Of a DNA stretch of 44,703 nucleotides, positions 29,832 through 39,029 are shown piece by piece (position 1 is the stretch's first letter; each line of letters begins with the position of its first letter). The DNA is taken from assembly GCA_026989275.1 (NCBI GenBank), contig JALSJQ010000044.1, positions 1 through 44,703 of the forward strand. The letters are read 5' to 3'. Source of the DNA: Albidovulum sp. (GTDB lineage: Bacteria; Pseudomonadota; Alphaproteobacteria; Rhodobacterales; Rhodobacteraceae). The notes below the pieces were generated by a model, which ran no database searches, had not been told where the DNA came from, and saw only the letters and a program-made list of their open reading frames with translations. The position numbers and the translations under genes are program-made.

Positions 29832-31210
29832 GAGACAGCCGCCGATTGCGAAAGCTCATTCCGTGCAAACAGGCGCCAGAGAACGACGAGATAATACAGA
29901 CCCGGGATGATCAGGGCGGCACTGTAGCCGATGGCCGTTCCCGGTGCCTGCCATTGCCAAGCCAGCGGCGGAATGCAGACGAGCGTCGCCAGAAGCTGGA
30001 TCACCGTTCCGATGAAGATCGTTCCCGTCCGGCGTAGCGCCAGCAGGAGGTGGTAGACGGAAAAGAAACCGAGGATGAAGACGACACCGGGCATGAACAG
30101 CCACAGGATTCCGGGCACCGCGGCGTAGTGTTCGCCAAAGAGAACCAGCACCAGCCATCGGGATGAAACGGCCAGAACCGCAAAGCCGACGAGAACGGCC
30201 GCCGTCGCATATCCGGTGATCTGCACGAAGAGGCGGCGCAGCCGGTTCGTGTCACCCTCGGCGCTCAGGCGGGCCATTTCCGGGTAGATGACGATGCTCA
30301 ATGGATCGAAGAAATAGGCCAGCAGCATGGCCAGACGACGGGTAAGGCTGTAGATTCCGACACTCTCGGCCGAAACGAACTTGCCTAGAATGAGCACGTC
30401 GAGGTTCTTGGAGAAGTAGCGCAGGGTGGTGGTAAGGCTGACGTGGAAGATGAAGCCAGCCATCTGTCTCCAGGGAAGATCGACCCGGCGCCAGCCCAGA
30501 AGATCCCTCATGAGTTCCCGCGGCCGGATCGGCACCGGAAATACGATCCGGCACATGACCGCCTTCACGAGCGCCCCGACGAGTCCGGTTGCAGCATAGG
30601 CGACGGCCACATGGGAAAGGCTGCCGGTCGCGTAGGCGGTTGCCCCGACAACGCACAGGGACAGGGGACCGAACAAGCCATCATACCAGGAGATGAGGCG
30701 ATAGCGCCCGGCAATCCGCAGAAAGGCCGTCATGGTCGGATTGAAAGCCATGAAGACCTGATAAAGCGCTAGAAGCGTCAACGGCCATGCAAGTTCCGGC
30801 TCCCCGTAGAACAGTGCCGAGACCGGCCAGGCGGTGGCCGCGATGATGAGTGCGCCTCCAGCCGCCTTTGCCGCGTCCAGAAGAAAGAGAGCGGCCGCGA
30901 GGATGCCCAGTTCTCTTTTCCTTCCGGCATGGAGGGCATCCGCGCCGAACTTGATCGCCGCCTCCGAGGTTCGGAAGTCGAGCACCGCGAACACGATCCC
31001 GACATAGGACATGGCCAGCGCATAGAGGCCGAAATCCCGGGGCAAGAGAAAGCTCGCCACCGCGAAGGCCTGCAGGATGCTCGAGAAAGAGCGAACCATG
31101 CTGCCGCTCAGCACCGTGGACAGGTTCCGCAAAAGTGGCGTCCGTCGAATGGATGTCAGACCGCGCGGCAAGGCGATACGAGTTTCTGCAACGGGATCAT
31201 CGCGGCCCAA
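29828..31210 (-). CDS. Wzx-like polysaccharide flippase
   Basis: The 460-residue product is a polytopic membrane protein with roughly twelve to fourteen hydrophobic segments and the opening pattern of the MVF/Wzx polysaccharide transporter family (NLSTVLSGSMVRSFSSILQ, then PRDFGLYALAMSYVGIVFAV). A repeat-internal loop, FSKNLDVLILGKFVSAESVG, is typical of RfbX-type flippases. It should move lipid-linked repeat units across the inner membrane for Wzy-type polymerisation. The only start is TTG at 31210, or TTG/GTG further in; no ATG fits before residue 38. It follows the nucleotidyltransferase gene by 15 bases and overlaps the truncated glycosyltransferase gene. Confidence 0.85.
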   Translation of the reverse strand: MGRDDPVAETRIALPRGLTSIRRTPLLRNLSTVLSGSMVRSFSSILQAFAVASFLLPRDFGLYALAMSYVGIVFAVLDFRTSEAAIKFGADALHAGRKRELGILAAALFLLDAAKAAGGALIIAATAWPVSALFYGEPELAWPLTLLALYQVFMAFNPTMTAFLRIAGRYRLISWYDGLFGPLSLCVVGATAYATGSLSHVAVAYAATGLVGALVKAVMCRIVFPVPIRPRELMRDLLGWRRVDLPWRQMAGFIFHVSLTTTLRYFSKNLDVLILGKFVSAESVGIYSLTRRLAMLLAYFFDPLSIVIYPEMARLSAEGDTNRLRRLFVQITGYATAAVLVGFAVLAVSSRWLVLVLFGEHYAAVPGILWLFMPGVVFILGFFSVYHLLLALRRTGTIFIGTVIQLLATLVCIPPLAWQWQAPGTAIGYSAALIIPGLYYLVVLWRLFARNELSQSAAVS

Positions 31211-31225
31211 TTACGGGAGCGGAGA

Positions 31226-31943
31226 TCAGGTACTTTCTTCTGCCTCTGTGGAAAAATGTTTTTGGTAGACCTCGACAGCGCTGCTGTAGTCGTCGATCTG
31301 CCCGATATCGATCCAGTAATCCTCGATGCGATACCGGGCGATCTTCTCCCCGGCCGCCAGCATTTCCTTGATCAGATCGTCCATGCCGTAGTAACGGTCG
31401 TTGGGAATGAACCTGAAGATGCTCGGCGACATGGCGTAAATCCCCGCGAGGATCTCGAATTCGAGGTCGGGCTTCTCCTCCACGCCGACCACGTAGTGGC
31501 CTTCAGAGATCACGTTCCCGAACCTAAAGGGGGGTGAGGATCTTCTTGGTCGCAATCGTCAAATCGACCTCGGGCCGCTCTCTCGAGAACGCGAGGATAT
31601 CGGCCAGGTTTGCCTTGGTCAGGATGTCACCGTTCATGAGCAGGAAGGGTTCCATCAGCGCGTCCTTTAGCAGGCTCAGGGGGCCGCAGGTGCCGAGGGG
31701 TTTCTCCTCCTCGCTGTAGTGGATCCGCACGCCGTATTTCTCGCCGGTGCCGAGATAGGCCCGGATGTAGTCCGAACGGTAGTTGAGGGCGATGTAGACG
31801 TCGGCGAACCCCTGTTTGGCCAGCCTCTCGATCTGGATCTCGAGCAGCGCCTTCTCGCCGAGGGGTAGCAGAGGTTTCGGAATGACCTCGGTAAAGGGCC
31901 TCAGCCGCATGCCGAGACCGCCAGCCAGAATGACCGCTTTCAT
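31226..31943 (-). pseudogene. Sugar-1-phosphate nucleotidyltransferase, frameshifted at a G6 tract
   Basis: The start at 31943 gives MKAVILAGGLGMRLRPFTE, the classic nucleotidyltransferase signature, followed by IPKPLLPLGEKALLEIQIER and LLMNGDILTK (metal-binding Asp). At 31529-31534 the plus strand has six G. Read as five, the frame continues TPFRFGNVISEGHYVVGVEEKP and runs to 31226, restoring 238 residues that end near WIDIGQIDDY. As written it stops at TPL soon after residue 130. Its neighbours suggest the GDP- or UDP-amino-sugar branch (PtmE-like), but glucose/mannose-1-phosphate transferases look the same at this level. Single-base change by slippage, decay or read error cannot be told apart here. 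Confidence 0.85.
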
Positions 31944-31980
31944 GGTTCCTCCCCGAACAGGAATGGCGTGGTCCGTTTCA

Positions 31981-32618
31981 TCACCGTCTGGCAAGCTCCC
32001 GCGCCGGATTGCCGACGGTGGTGACACCCCCCGGAACGTCCCGGGTTACCACCGCACCCATGCCGACGACGGCCGAACGTCCGATGGTCAGAGGCTTTGC
32101 AGGCGTGCCCTGCCTAATTACGGCTGAAGCGCCAACATACACGAAATCCTCGATTTTCACATTCCCATTGCATCCAACGCGGGGTGCAAACGTCACGAAA
32201 TCGCCGATGATGCAATCGTGCTCAACATAGCTGTAGATATTGGCGTGAAAATGCCGACCGATCCTGATGTTGCTTGTGAAAACGACTCTCGAAAGCGCTA
32301 TAAGGCCTTCTCCATAAGTTACATCATCGTACATCTCGACATCTGGATGAATAACATCAATGAACGCATGGCCTCTTTCCGCACACTTATCTGCGATTTT
32401 TTTCTGATCGAAGGATTCGAAATAGCGATCGTGATTTTACATTCAAGTTCAGCGGCTCTATCATGAGATACAACCTCAATCCCGTTAATAATAGAGCCAA
32501 TACGATCAGGGTCATTTTCTATAAAGAATATACCATCACATCCATTGTATAGCTTCCGGACAACCGGAAGAACACATCGACCGAAGCCTCCGGATCCGCA
32601 AATACCGATATTGAACAT
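31981..32618 (-). pseudogene. NeuD/PglD-like sugar acyltransferase, frameshifted at a T7 tract
   Basis: The N-terminal part from 32618 (MFNIGICGSGGFGRCVLPVV) is the Rossmann-like PglD_N domain. The C-terminal part in another frame is a left-handed hexapeptide repeat: TYGEGLIALSRVVFTSNIRI, HDCIIGDFVTFAPRVGCNGN and AVVGMGAVVTRDVP. The break is at seven T on the plus strand (32397-32403); one more base would join NPSIRKK to IADKCAERGHAFIDVIHPDV and give 212 residues, normal for the family. Such enzymes acetylate 4-amino sugars or O-acetylate sialic acids. Position next to legB/legC-like genes favours N-acetylation of a 4-amino-4,6-dideoxy sugar. The N-terminal half is noticeably more AT-rich than its neighbours. 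Confidence 0.85.
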
Positions 32619-32643
32619 GGAATTTATTGTCTTGGTCTTGTCT

Positions 32644-33852
32644 TCATAAAGAAAATATTCCCCCTCGGGAGCTTCGCGAAATCCCAACCCCGCTCGGAAT
32701 GTTGACGATCCGTCGCGCGAGGGAGTGCGCCGTCGAGAGATCCATGCGCGGACAGGCCCTGTAAGGTGCCTGATCGCTCAGTAGCCCCCATACCGAGCGT
32801 GACATGTAGCCTGCCGCGTTGAGCGCCTCCAGCAAAGCGTCGCGTTCGTCGCTATACGCTCCATCGAGAAGGAGCGCCTGCAGCCAGTAGTTGCTGCGGC
32901 AATCTTCCGGTTCCTCCACGACGGTCACCTCGTCGATGTCGCGGAACGCTTCCACATAGGCCCGGTGCAGTGCCCTCTTGCTCACGAGCATGCCGGGCAG
33001 CTCCGCGAGCTGCGCGCAGCCGAGGGCTGCGTTGATGTTCGGCATGCGGTAGTTGTAGCCAATCTCGTCGTGCCGATATTCCCAAGGGTGATCCAGCTTC
33101 GCGGTCGTCGTCAGATGGCGGGCATGCCGCGCGAGATCGGCATCATCCGTCAGGATCGCACCGCCTCCACCCGTGGTGATGATCTTGTTCCCATTGAAGC
33201 TCAGGCAGCCGAGGGGGGCGAAGGTGCCGGCGTGACGTCCCCCGCGCGTGCTGCCGAGCGCCTCGGCCGCGTCTTCGACAAGAGCGAGACCGAAGGCCTC
33301 AGCGACATGGCGGATCTCCTCCATGCGTGCGGGATGGCCGAAAACATGCACCGGCACCACCGCCCGGATGGGGCGCCCGGTATGGCGGTTGCGGAGCGTG
33401 CCGTCCTCCATCTCCGCCGTCTGCTCGAGATGTTCGGCAAGCTTGCCCGGGTCGAGACCGAGAGTGCGTTCCTCACTGTCGACGAAATGGGGAACGGCCC
33501 CGCAATAGGCCACGGCATTCGCCGTCGCGATGAAGGACAGGGCCGGCACGATCACCTCGTCGCCGGCACCGACCCCCGCCAGGCGCAGGGCGACGTGAAG
33601 CGCGGCGGTACCGTTAACCACGGCTACGACATGGGCGGCTCCTGTCGTCTTCGCCAGCATCCTTTCGAAGCGGTCGACGAATGGTCCGACGGAGGAGACA
33701 AAGGTGGAGTCGAGACACTCCATGAGAAATTCCGCCTCCTTCCCGCGAAAGACCGGCGCATGCAGGGGAACCGGCGGCTCGGCGAGAACTGCCCGCACCG
33801 CATCGAGAACACGCGCGGCGAGAGCGGAGGAACGGTTAGACATCCCGGACAT
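32644..33852 (-). CDS. legC: LegC-like PLP aminotransferase (DegT/DnrJ/EryC1)
   Basis: The 402-residue product is a DegT/DnrJ/EryC1 aminotransferase. It has PLHAPVFRGKEAEFLMECLD, NGTAALHVALRLAGVGAGDE, the PLP-binding Asp region LVEDAAEALGS, LSFNGNKIITTGGGG with the Schiff-base Lys at about 223, and YNYRMPNINAALGCAQL. It ends IVNIPSGVG. The pattern is that of LegC-type enzymes, which convert a 4-keto-6-deoxy-HexNAc nucleotide to the 4-amino sugar. An ATG at 33843 (MSNRSS) is an equally good start. It follows legB by 6 bases and precedes the acyltransferase by 25 bases, so the three steps are encoded together in pathway order. Confidence 0.82.
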   Translation of the reverse strand: MSGMSNRSSALAARVLDAVRAVLAEPPVPLHAPVFRGKEAEFLMECLDSTFVSSVGPFVDRFERMLAKTTGAAHVVAVVNGTAALHVALRLAGVGAGDEVIVPALSFIATANAVAYCGAVPHFVDSEERTLGLDPGKLAEHLEQTAEMEDGTLRNRHTGRPIRAVVPVHVFGHPARMEEIRHVAEAFGLALVEDAAEALGSTRGGRHAGTFAPLGCLSFNGNKIITTGGGGAILTDDADLARHARHLTTTAKLDHPWEYRHDEIGYNYRMPNINAALGCAQLAELPGMLVSKRALHRAYVEAFRDIDEVTVVEEPEDCRSNYWLQALLLDGAYSDERDALLEALNAAGYMSRSVWGLLSDQAPYRACPRMDLSTAHSLARRIVNIPSGVGISRSSRGGIFSL

Positions 33853-33858
33853 GGGTCT

Positions 33859-34863
33859 TCAGATGTTATAGATGTCCGCCTTGTAACGGGAGAGGTTATC
33901 CGGCTGCGTGAACCACGCCACCGTTTTCTCGAGGCCTCGCCTGAAGCCGTCGCGCCCGCCATGAGCAGGACGCCAGCCGAACAGCCTGAAAGCTTTGCCG
34001 TTGTCCGCCCACAGGCGCTCGACTTCGGAATTCGCCGGCCGTATTCGCTGCTCGTCGGTTTCGATCTCGATCTTGGCCCCCATGACCGAAGCGATCATTT
34101 CGGCGGTCTCGCCAATCGAGATCTCGAAGTTACTTCCGAAATTCACGACTTCGCCGCAGCCACCCTCCCCCTCGAGAGCATGGATGAAACCGTCCACCGT
34201 GTCGGCAATATAGTTGAAATCCCGTGTCGGCGTGACCGCCCCGAGACGTATGCGACACCGACCACTGGCGATCTGGGTGATGATGGTGGGGATGACCGCG
34301 CGTGCCGATTGCCGGGGACCGTAGGTGTTAAATGGCCGGACGATGACCACCGGCAGATCGAAAGAGACGTGAAAGGCATAGGCCATCTGGTCGGCGGCGA
34401 TTTTGCTCGCCGAGTAGGGGGACTGACCTTGGAGGGGATGTTCCTCCGTAATGGGCACGAAGCGCGCGGTGCCATAGACTTCGCTGGTCGAGGTATGGAG
34501 CACGCGGCCGACGCCCAGCTGCCGCGCCGCCTGCAGAACGTTCAGCGTGCCGCGAACATTGGTTTCGACGTAGGTATCGGGCGAGTGATAGGAATAGGGA
34601 ATGGCGATGAGAGCCGCGAGATGGAGGACGGCATCGCACCCCTCCATTGCCGTTCGCACCCCATGGGGGTCGCGAATGTCGCCCGCGAAGACGTCGAGCG
34701 CATCCCGGATGCGGGAGGGGACATGATCGAGCCACCCCCAGGAATTGAACGAATTGTAGTAAACGAAGGCCCTGACGTCGTAACCGCGTTCGACGAGGGC
34801 TTCAGTTAGGTGCGAACCGATGAAGCCATCGGCGCCTGTGACGAGAATCTTCCGGAATTTCAT
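33859..34863 (-). CDS. legB: LegB-like NAD-dependent 4,6-dehydratase (extended SDR)
   Basis: The 334-residue product is an extended short-chain dehydrogenase. It has the NAD motif KILVTGADGFIGSHL at the start, TSTSEVYGTA (about 124-133), the catalytic pair in SPYSASK (Tyr 150, Lys 154), and RPFNTYGPRQSARAVIPTII. Its C-terminus NLSRYKADIYNI is what I associate with LegB, the nucleotide-HexNAc 4,6-dehydratase of legionaminic acid synthesis. It would form the 4-keto-6-deoxy intermediate used by LegC. The start at 34863 is chosen because the NAD motif follows at once; an upstream open frame exists. The upstream polymerase gene ends 58 bases before it. Confidence 0.85.
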   Translation of the reverse strand: MKFRKILVTGADGFIGSHLTEALVERGYDVRAFVYYNSFNSWGWLDHVPSRIRDALDVFAGDIRDPHGVRTAMEGCDAVLHLAALIAIPYSYHSPDTYVETNVRGTLNVLQAARQLGVGRVLHTSTSEVYGTARFVPITEEHPLQGQSPYSASKIAADQMAYAFHVSFDLPVVIVRPFNTYGPRQSARAVIPTIITQIASGRCRIRLGAVTPTRDFNYIADTVDGFIHALEGEGGCGEVVNFGSNFEISIGETAEMIASVMGAKIEIETDEQRIRPANSEVERLWADNGKAFRLFGWRPAHGGRDGFRRGLEKTVAWFTQPDNLSRYKADIYNI

Positions 34864-34921
34864 AACTTTGTTCCACCTGATTGCCTCTGTCGGCCCAGAG
34901 AATGTTGCACGATCGGCTCTC

Positions 34922-36280
34922 TCACGCCCCGCCATGCCGCGGGAGCATTCCGTTCTGTGCAAGCAGGCGTTGCCGACGCTTGGCTGTCTTGAGGAAATAG
35001 GCTTCCGCAATCATCGAGCCGGTCCATGTCCATAGAATCCACTGGGTGGAGATCTGAACGATGAAGTTGTTGCCGAGGCCCCCCAGCCAGTAGGTAACGA
35101 AGGCAAAGATTGCCATCATCATGCCAACGCGATGGACTGCATCCGGATAAGGAAGCGAAGTTCTAACCGCATAAAATAGACGCAAGGTAAAGTAGATCAG
35201 GAAAGCGACTATCAGGAGCAGCCCTGTGTATCCCATGAAGACGAGCGCGTTGAGGAACTGGTTCTCCGGGTTGCCGATGCCGAACCGACCAATCATCTGC
35301 GTTCCGAAATCCTGCGCGAGGAAGGTTTCCACGATCCACGTCCACTTGTTTCCCCGGCCGTAACCGACCCTGGCGAACTCGCTCTCGCCGAGGAGGAAAC
35401 CGAGTTCGTCCTCGAACCGGTACTGCACCACAGGCACGGTGAGGTAGAGGAGGATGACGGTCGTAACGATCGCTGTCAGGGTCAACCACTTACGCCGTAG
35501 GAAACTGTAGAGGAGGACGGCGACAAGCGTAGTCACCCATGCCGACCGCGAATAGGTGGCATAGAGCATGTAGAGCGCCATTGGCACCATCGTGATCTGC
35601 CACCACGTGAACCGATGATCGCGACTATCGTGTAATGCGAAGAAGATCAGGGTCGCGAACGCCCCCATGAAGGCCAGCTCATACACGCCTTCGTAAACTC
35701 CGGAGATGCGTTTGATCCCATGTCGCCCTTCGAGATAGAAGGCTGATACTTCGCCAGTGCTGAGACCGCTTGCCGGATCGTAGACCTCCGAGAAGCTGTG
35801 CAGGTTTATGCCGAGGAGCTGTTGCCCGATGGTGAGGAGAAAGGGAGGAATGAAGCTGGCCAGAATCACAAGGATAAGCTTGTAACGATCTTCAGGCCTT
35901 TGGAAATAGAACTTGCCGATAAAGTAGAACAGGGTGGTGGAAACGAAGCGAGAGATGAGATCGAATGTGTTGTAGGTGTATTGCGGCATGGCCGCAACCT
36001 TGAGCATGCCTAGAATGATTATAAGAGAAAGATAAGCCATGACGACGAGATCCTCCTGAATGAGGAGCTTTCGCGCCTTTGTCCGGCTGAGGCCTACCAG
36101 AGCGAGAATCGGCACTATCACACCAGCAATATAGAGTGGGGAAACGAGACCTTTCGCCTTCACCCACCAGAACATGTCCAAGGTCGGCTTGGTCAACAGA
36201 CTGATGTAAACGCCCTGCCGCGGATACTTGATAAAAGCAATGATGATTGCAAGTACCAGAAGATACCCCAGAACGATCAT
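34922..36280 (-). CDS. Wzy-like O-antigen/capsule polymerase
   Basis: The product, 452 residues from ATG 36280, is a membrane protein with about ten to twelve hydrophobic segments (MIVLGYLLVLAIIIAFIKY at the start). A large periplasmic loop near the middle is followed by TYSRSAWVTTLVAVLLYSFL, the O-antigen ligase/Wzy-type signature region, and a second hydrophilic loop contains RVGYGRGNKWTWI. Sequence identity between such polymerases is low, so the call rests on topology, the SRSAW-type motif and location next to flippase and glycosyltransferase genes. WaaL-type ligases share these features. It overlaps the amidotransferase stop by ATGA. A longer start to 36418 is unlikely because the added residues are not membrane-like. 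Confidence 0.75.
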   Translation of the reverse strand: MIVLGYLLVLAIIIAFIKYPRQGVYISLLTKPTLDMFWWVKAKGLVSPLYIAGVIVPILALVGLSRTKARKLLIQEDLVVMAYLSLIIILGMLKVAAMPQYTYNTFDLISRFVSTTLFYFIGKFYFQRPEDRYKLILVILASFIPPFLLTIGQQLLGINLHSFSEVYDPASGLSTGEVSAFYLEGRHGIKRISGVYEGVYELAFMGAFATLIFFALHDSRDHRFTWWQITMVPMALYMLYATYSRSAWVTTLVAVLLYSFLRRKWLTLTAIVTTVILLYLTVPVVQYRFEDELGFLLGESEFARVGYGRGNKWTWIVETFLAQDFGTQMIGRFGIGNPENQFLNALVFMGYTGLLLIVAFLIYFTLRLFYAVRTSLPYPDAVHRVGMMMAIFAFVTYWLGGLGNNFIVQISTQWILWTWTGSMIAEAYFLKTAKRRQRLLAQNGMLPRHGGA

Positions 36281-38245
36281 GGCACGACTTTCTCTGCCAT
36301 ACTTGCATTTAAACCAAATGGTCCCGCGCTTCCGCCTTTTTTGAACCAGCGTTCGACCCAGCTTGCGAGGACGTGCAGGGTCCACATCTCTGCCACTTGA
36401 GATGTATCGCCTTCGCAAAAACGGCGCACTCGAGACTCCAAGGCAGAACGTCGCATGAAGCGCAAATCATCACATAGCATATCCATCCTGTCCAGAATGC
36501 TCTCGGCCATGATCTCTACTCCCCAAGAGTGCAGAGGAATGCAGAAGCCCTTCTTCGGAGAAGAAAGAATCTCTCCCGGCACGCAACCTTCAAGGGCACG
36601 CTTGAAAACGTACTTCGGCTCGCCATCCTTTACCTTCCAGCGCATCGGCACTGAGAGGGCGAAGGCGCACAAATCATGATCAAGATAGGGAGCTCGAACC
36701 TCTACCCCGTGACGCATGCCCAAGCGGTCGGCGCGGAGCATATAAAAGTTCGGAATATTGAACCGCAGGCCGACATAGGACATCCAGTTCACATCATGAT
36801 CCCGCGCCCCCTCTTCGGGCGGGAAGAGCGCATCGTATTCCGCCCGTATCGCTGCAATCACCTCATGGCTGTCCCATTTGCGTGCGCGCATCGAGAATTC
36901 TGGATGGAGGAGCACTGGTTTTTCGCTGCTGCGGAAGCTCGGTGCATTGCCCCAGAACAGCTCTTGCCCGTGATAGGCGCGATGGAACATCTCCACCAGC
37001 CGTTCCGATCTGGACAGGTTTCGTACTGCCGCGAAGCCGATGCGGCGTAGCGGCGCGGGCATTGCGCTCCACGCACGAAACAAGGGATAGGCGTGCCGAT
37101 AGCGCTGCCAGTTACGATAGCCCAGAAAGAGTTCATCGGGACCATCCCCGGTGAGTACCACCTTGATCCCGGCTTCGCGCGCCATTTCCGCAAGAAAATA
37201 GATGGGTATACCAGTCGGATCGGCGAGAGGGTCGTCGAACACGTCTGCCACCTCATCAATCATGCGGACCATATCCTCACGCGCGACCACCCGCTCGTGG
37301 TGTACGAAGCCGAGACGCGTGGCCGTGGCACGCGCGACTGAAGCCTCGTCGTGATCCGGTTGATCGGCAAAACCGATGGAGAAGGAGTGGATTGGCCGGT
37401 CCGTATGTGTGCCCATCAGCGACGCAAGGCCGGTAGAATCGACACCCCCCGAAAGGAAGATGCCAACTGGCACGTCGCTCACCATCCTGAGGTCCATCGT
37501 CCGGTCGAGATGTGCGCGTAACATCCCGACGATCTCCCCCTCGTCATCCGGCACCGGCACGGGATGCGGTGTCCACCAGGTGCCGATCTCCGGCCCCCCC
37601 CGCGCGGAGACGGAGAAACACTCCCGGTGCAAGTTTCGAGATTCCGGCAAATAGCGTCGCCGGCGGTGGTACGAAGCCGAAGGTCAGGAAATGGTAGAGC
37701 GCCCTTTCGTCTAGTTCCCTTTCCATCCAGGGAAGTGAGAGCAGTGAACGAATCTCGGACGCGAAAGCGAAGATTCCGCCTTCTCGGCACCAGTAAAGCG
37801 GCTTTTTGCCGATCCGGTCGCGCACGAGAAGAAGCTCCCGCCGTCCTCCATCCCACACGGCAAAAGCGAACATGCCGGTCAAGAGATCGAGACACTCCAT
37901 CCCTCGTTGCCTGTAGAGAGAAAGCAGTGTTTCCGTATCCGATTCCGACTCGAAATGATGGTTCGGAAGGTAATCGTGCCGCAATTCTCGAAAGTTGTAG
38001 ATCTCGCCATTGAACACGATTGCCGTACCATCCTCAGCAACCATCGGCTGATGGCCGGCAGGAGAGGGATCGAGAATCGAAAGGCGGCGATGCCCGAGGC
38101 AGATCCCGGCTACAGCATCCAGCCAGAGTCCTGTGTCGTCGGGCCCCCTATGTTGCAGAAGCTCATTCATATGCGCGACCTCCCGCCGGATCTCCTCCGG
38201 GGACCGACTTCCGTCAGTGCAGAATATGCCGTTGATACCGCACAT
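36277..38245 (-). pseudogene. asnB: Asparagine-synthetase-like amidotransferase, frameshifted at a C8 tract
   Basis: The N-terminal part starts MCGINGIFCTDG, with the glutaminase nucleophile Cys 2, and includes LLQHRGPDDTGLW, HRRLSILDPSPAGHQPM and FNGEIYNFRELR. The C-terminal synthetase part has SDVPVGIFLSGGVDS (ATP-binding PP-loop) and LTGDGPDELFLGY. The frame breaks at eight C on the plus strand (37594-37601). Read as seven, RAGGPEIGTWWTPHP continues in frame and restores 655 residues. AsnB homologues in glycan loci often amidate uronic acids rather than aspartate. With a UDP-HexNAc dehydrogenase in the same locus, that role is likely here. As written, the protein would end soon after about residue 215 and lack the synthetase domain. 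Confidence 0.88.
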
Positions 38246-38248
38246 GCG

Positions 38249-38995
38249 TCAGTGGTCGTCAGCCTGCTTCACCACATGGAAGGCATAGCCAAGGGGCCAG
38301 GTGCGGAAATAGGCGAGACGGCCTGGATCAATCCCGAGCCTCAGCAGGCCATAATAGCCCAGCTCAGGCAGGCGGACGAGAAGCCGAGCCGGATAGGACA
38401 GCGGCTGGAGGCCGACACGGCGGATGGCTTTCGGCAGGACCTCCAGCACCCGCACCGTGGTCACGAGGCTGACCCCCACCATGTCGCCGACCGGTCTGAC
38501 GTCGATCACCTCGAAGCCGGTCTCCTCGAACATCCGCCGCAGGCAGAAGGAGGTGTAGCGGTGAAAGTCGTAGGGCTGTTCGTGCTCGCCGATGGCAAAG
38601 GGCGCCGTGCCGATCAGCGCGCCGCCGGGTTTCAGCACGCGGCGGATCTCACGCAGAACCTGCTTCGGCTCGTAGAGGTGTTCCATGACCTCGGTCAGCA
38701 CCACGCAATCCACCGTTCCGTCGTCAATGGCCAGCGGTCCGTCGCCGATCTCGATGTCAGGCCTGCGGGAATGGGCGGCGTTCGCCGGCGGCCAGTCGGC
38801 GGCAATATATGTGGCGAATTTCTCTCGCAGCATCGGTTCGAGGGGTCGGTCGCCGGCGCCATAGTCGAGCACGAGTTCCCCCTGCGGCAGGGAGTCGAAA
38901 TACGCTTTGAACCGCTCGAACTTCATCACCCGCGGCACCGGATTTCGGAGAATGGGGTAGCCCCATCCCTTCCTCGTCCTTTGCAGCTCAAGCAT
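38249..38995 (-). CDS. Class I SAM-dependent methyltransferase
   Basis: The 248-residue product has a Rossmann methyltransferase domain. Motif I is LVLDYGAGDRPLEPMLRE (about 42-59), motif II is around YIAADWPPAN, and CVVLTEVMEHLYEPKQVLRE plus RVLKPGGALIGTAPF are motifs IV-VI of Methyltransf_11-type enzymes. The C-terminal 70 residues are basic and hydrophobic (LLVRLPELGYYGLLRLGI) and may contact the membrane. In a polysaccharide locus it probably methylates a sugar hydroxyl or a lipid-linked intermediate; the acceptor cannot be read from sequence. It ends 3 bases before the amidotransferase start. Confidence 0.85.
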   Translation of the reverse strand: MLELQRTRKGWGYPILRNPVPRVMKFERFKAYFDSLPQGELVLDYGAGDRPLEPMLREKFATYIAADWPPANAAHSRRPDIEIGDGPLAIDDGTVDCVVLTEVMEHLYEPKQVLREIRRVLKPGGALIGTAPFAIGEHEQPYDFHRYTSFCLRRMFEETGFEVIDVRPVGDMVGVSLVTTVRVLEVLPKAIRRVGLQPLSYPARLLVRLPELGYYGLLRLGIDPGRLAYFRTWPLGYAFHVVKQADDH

Positions 38996-39029
38996 GACGC
39001 ACGTCCCCCGATCCCATCAGAAGCCGGTC

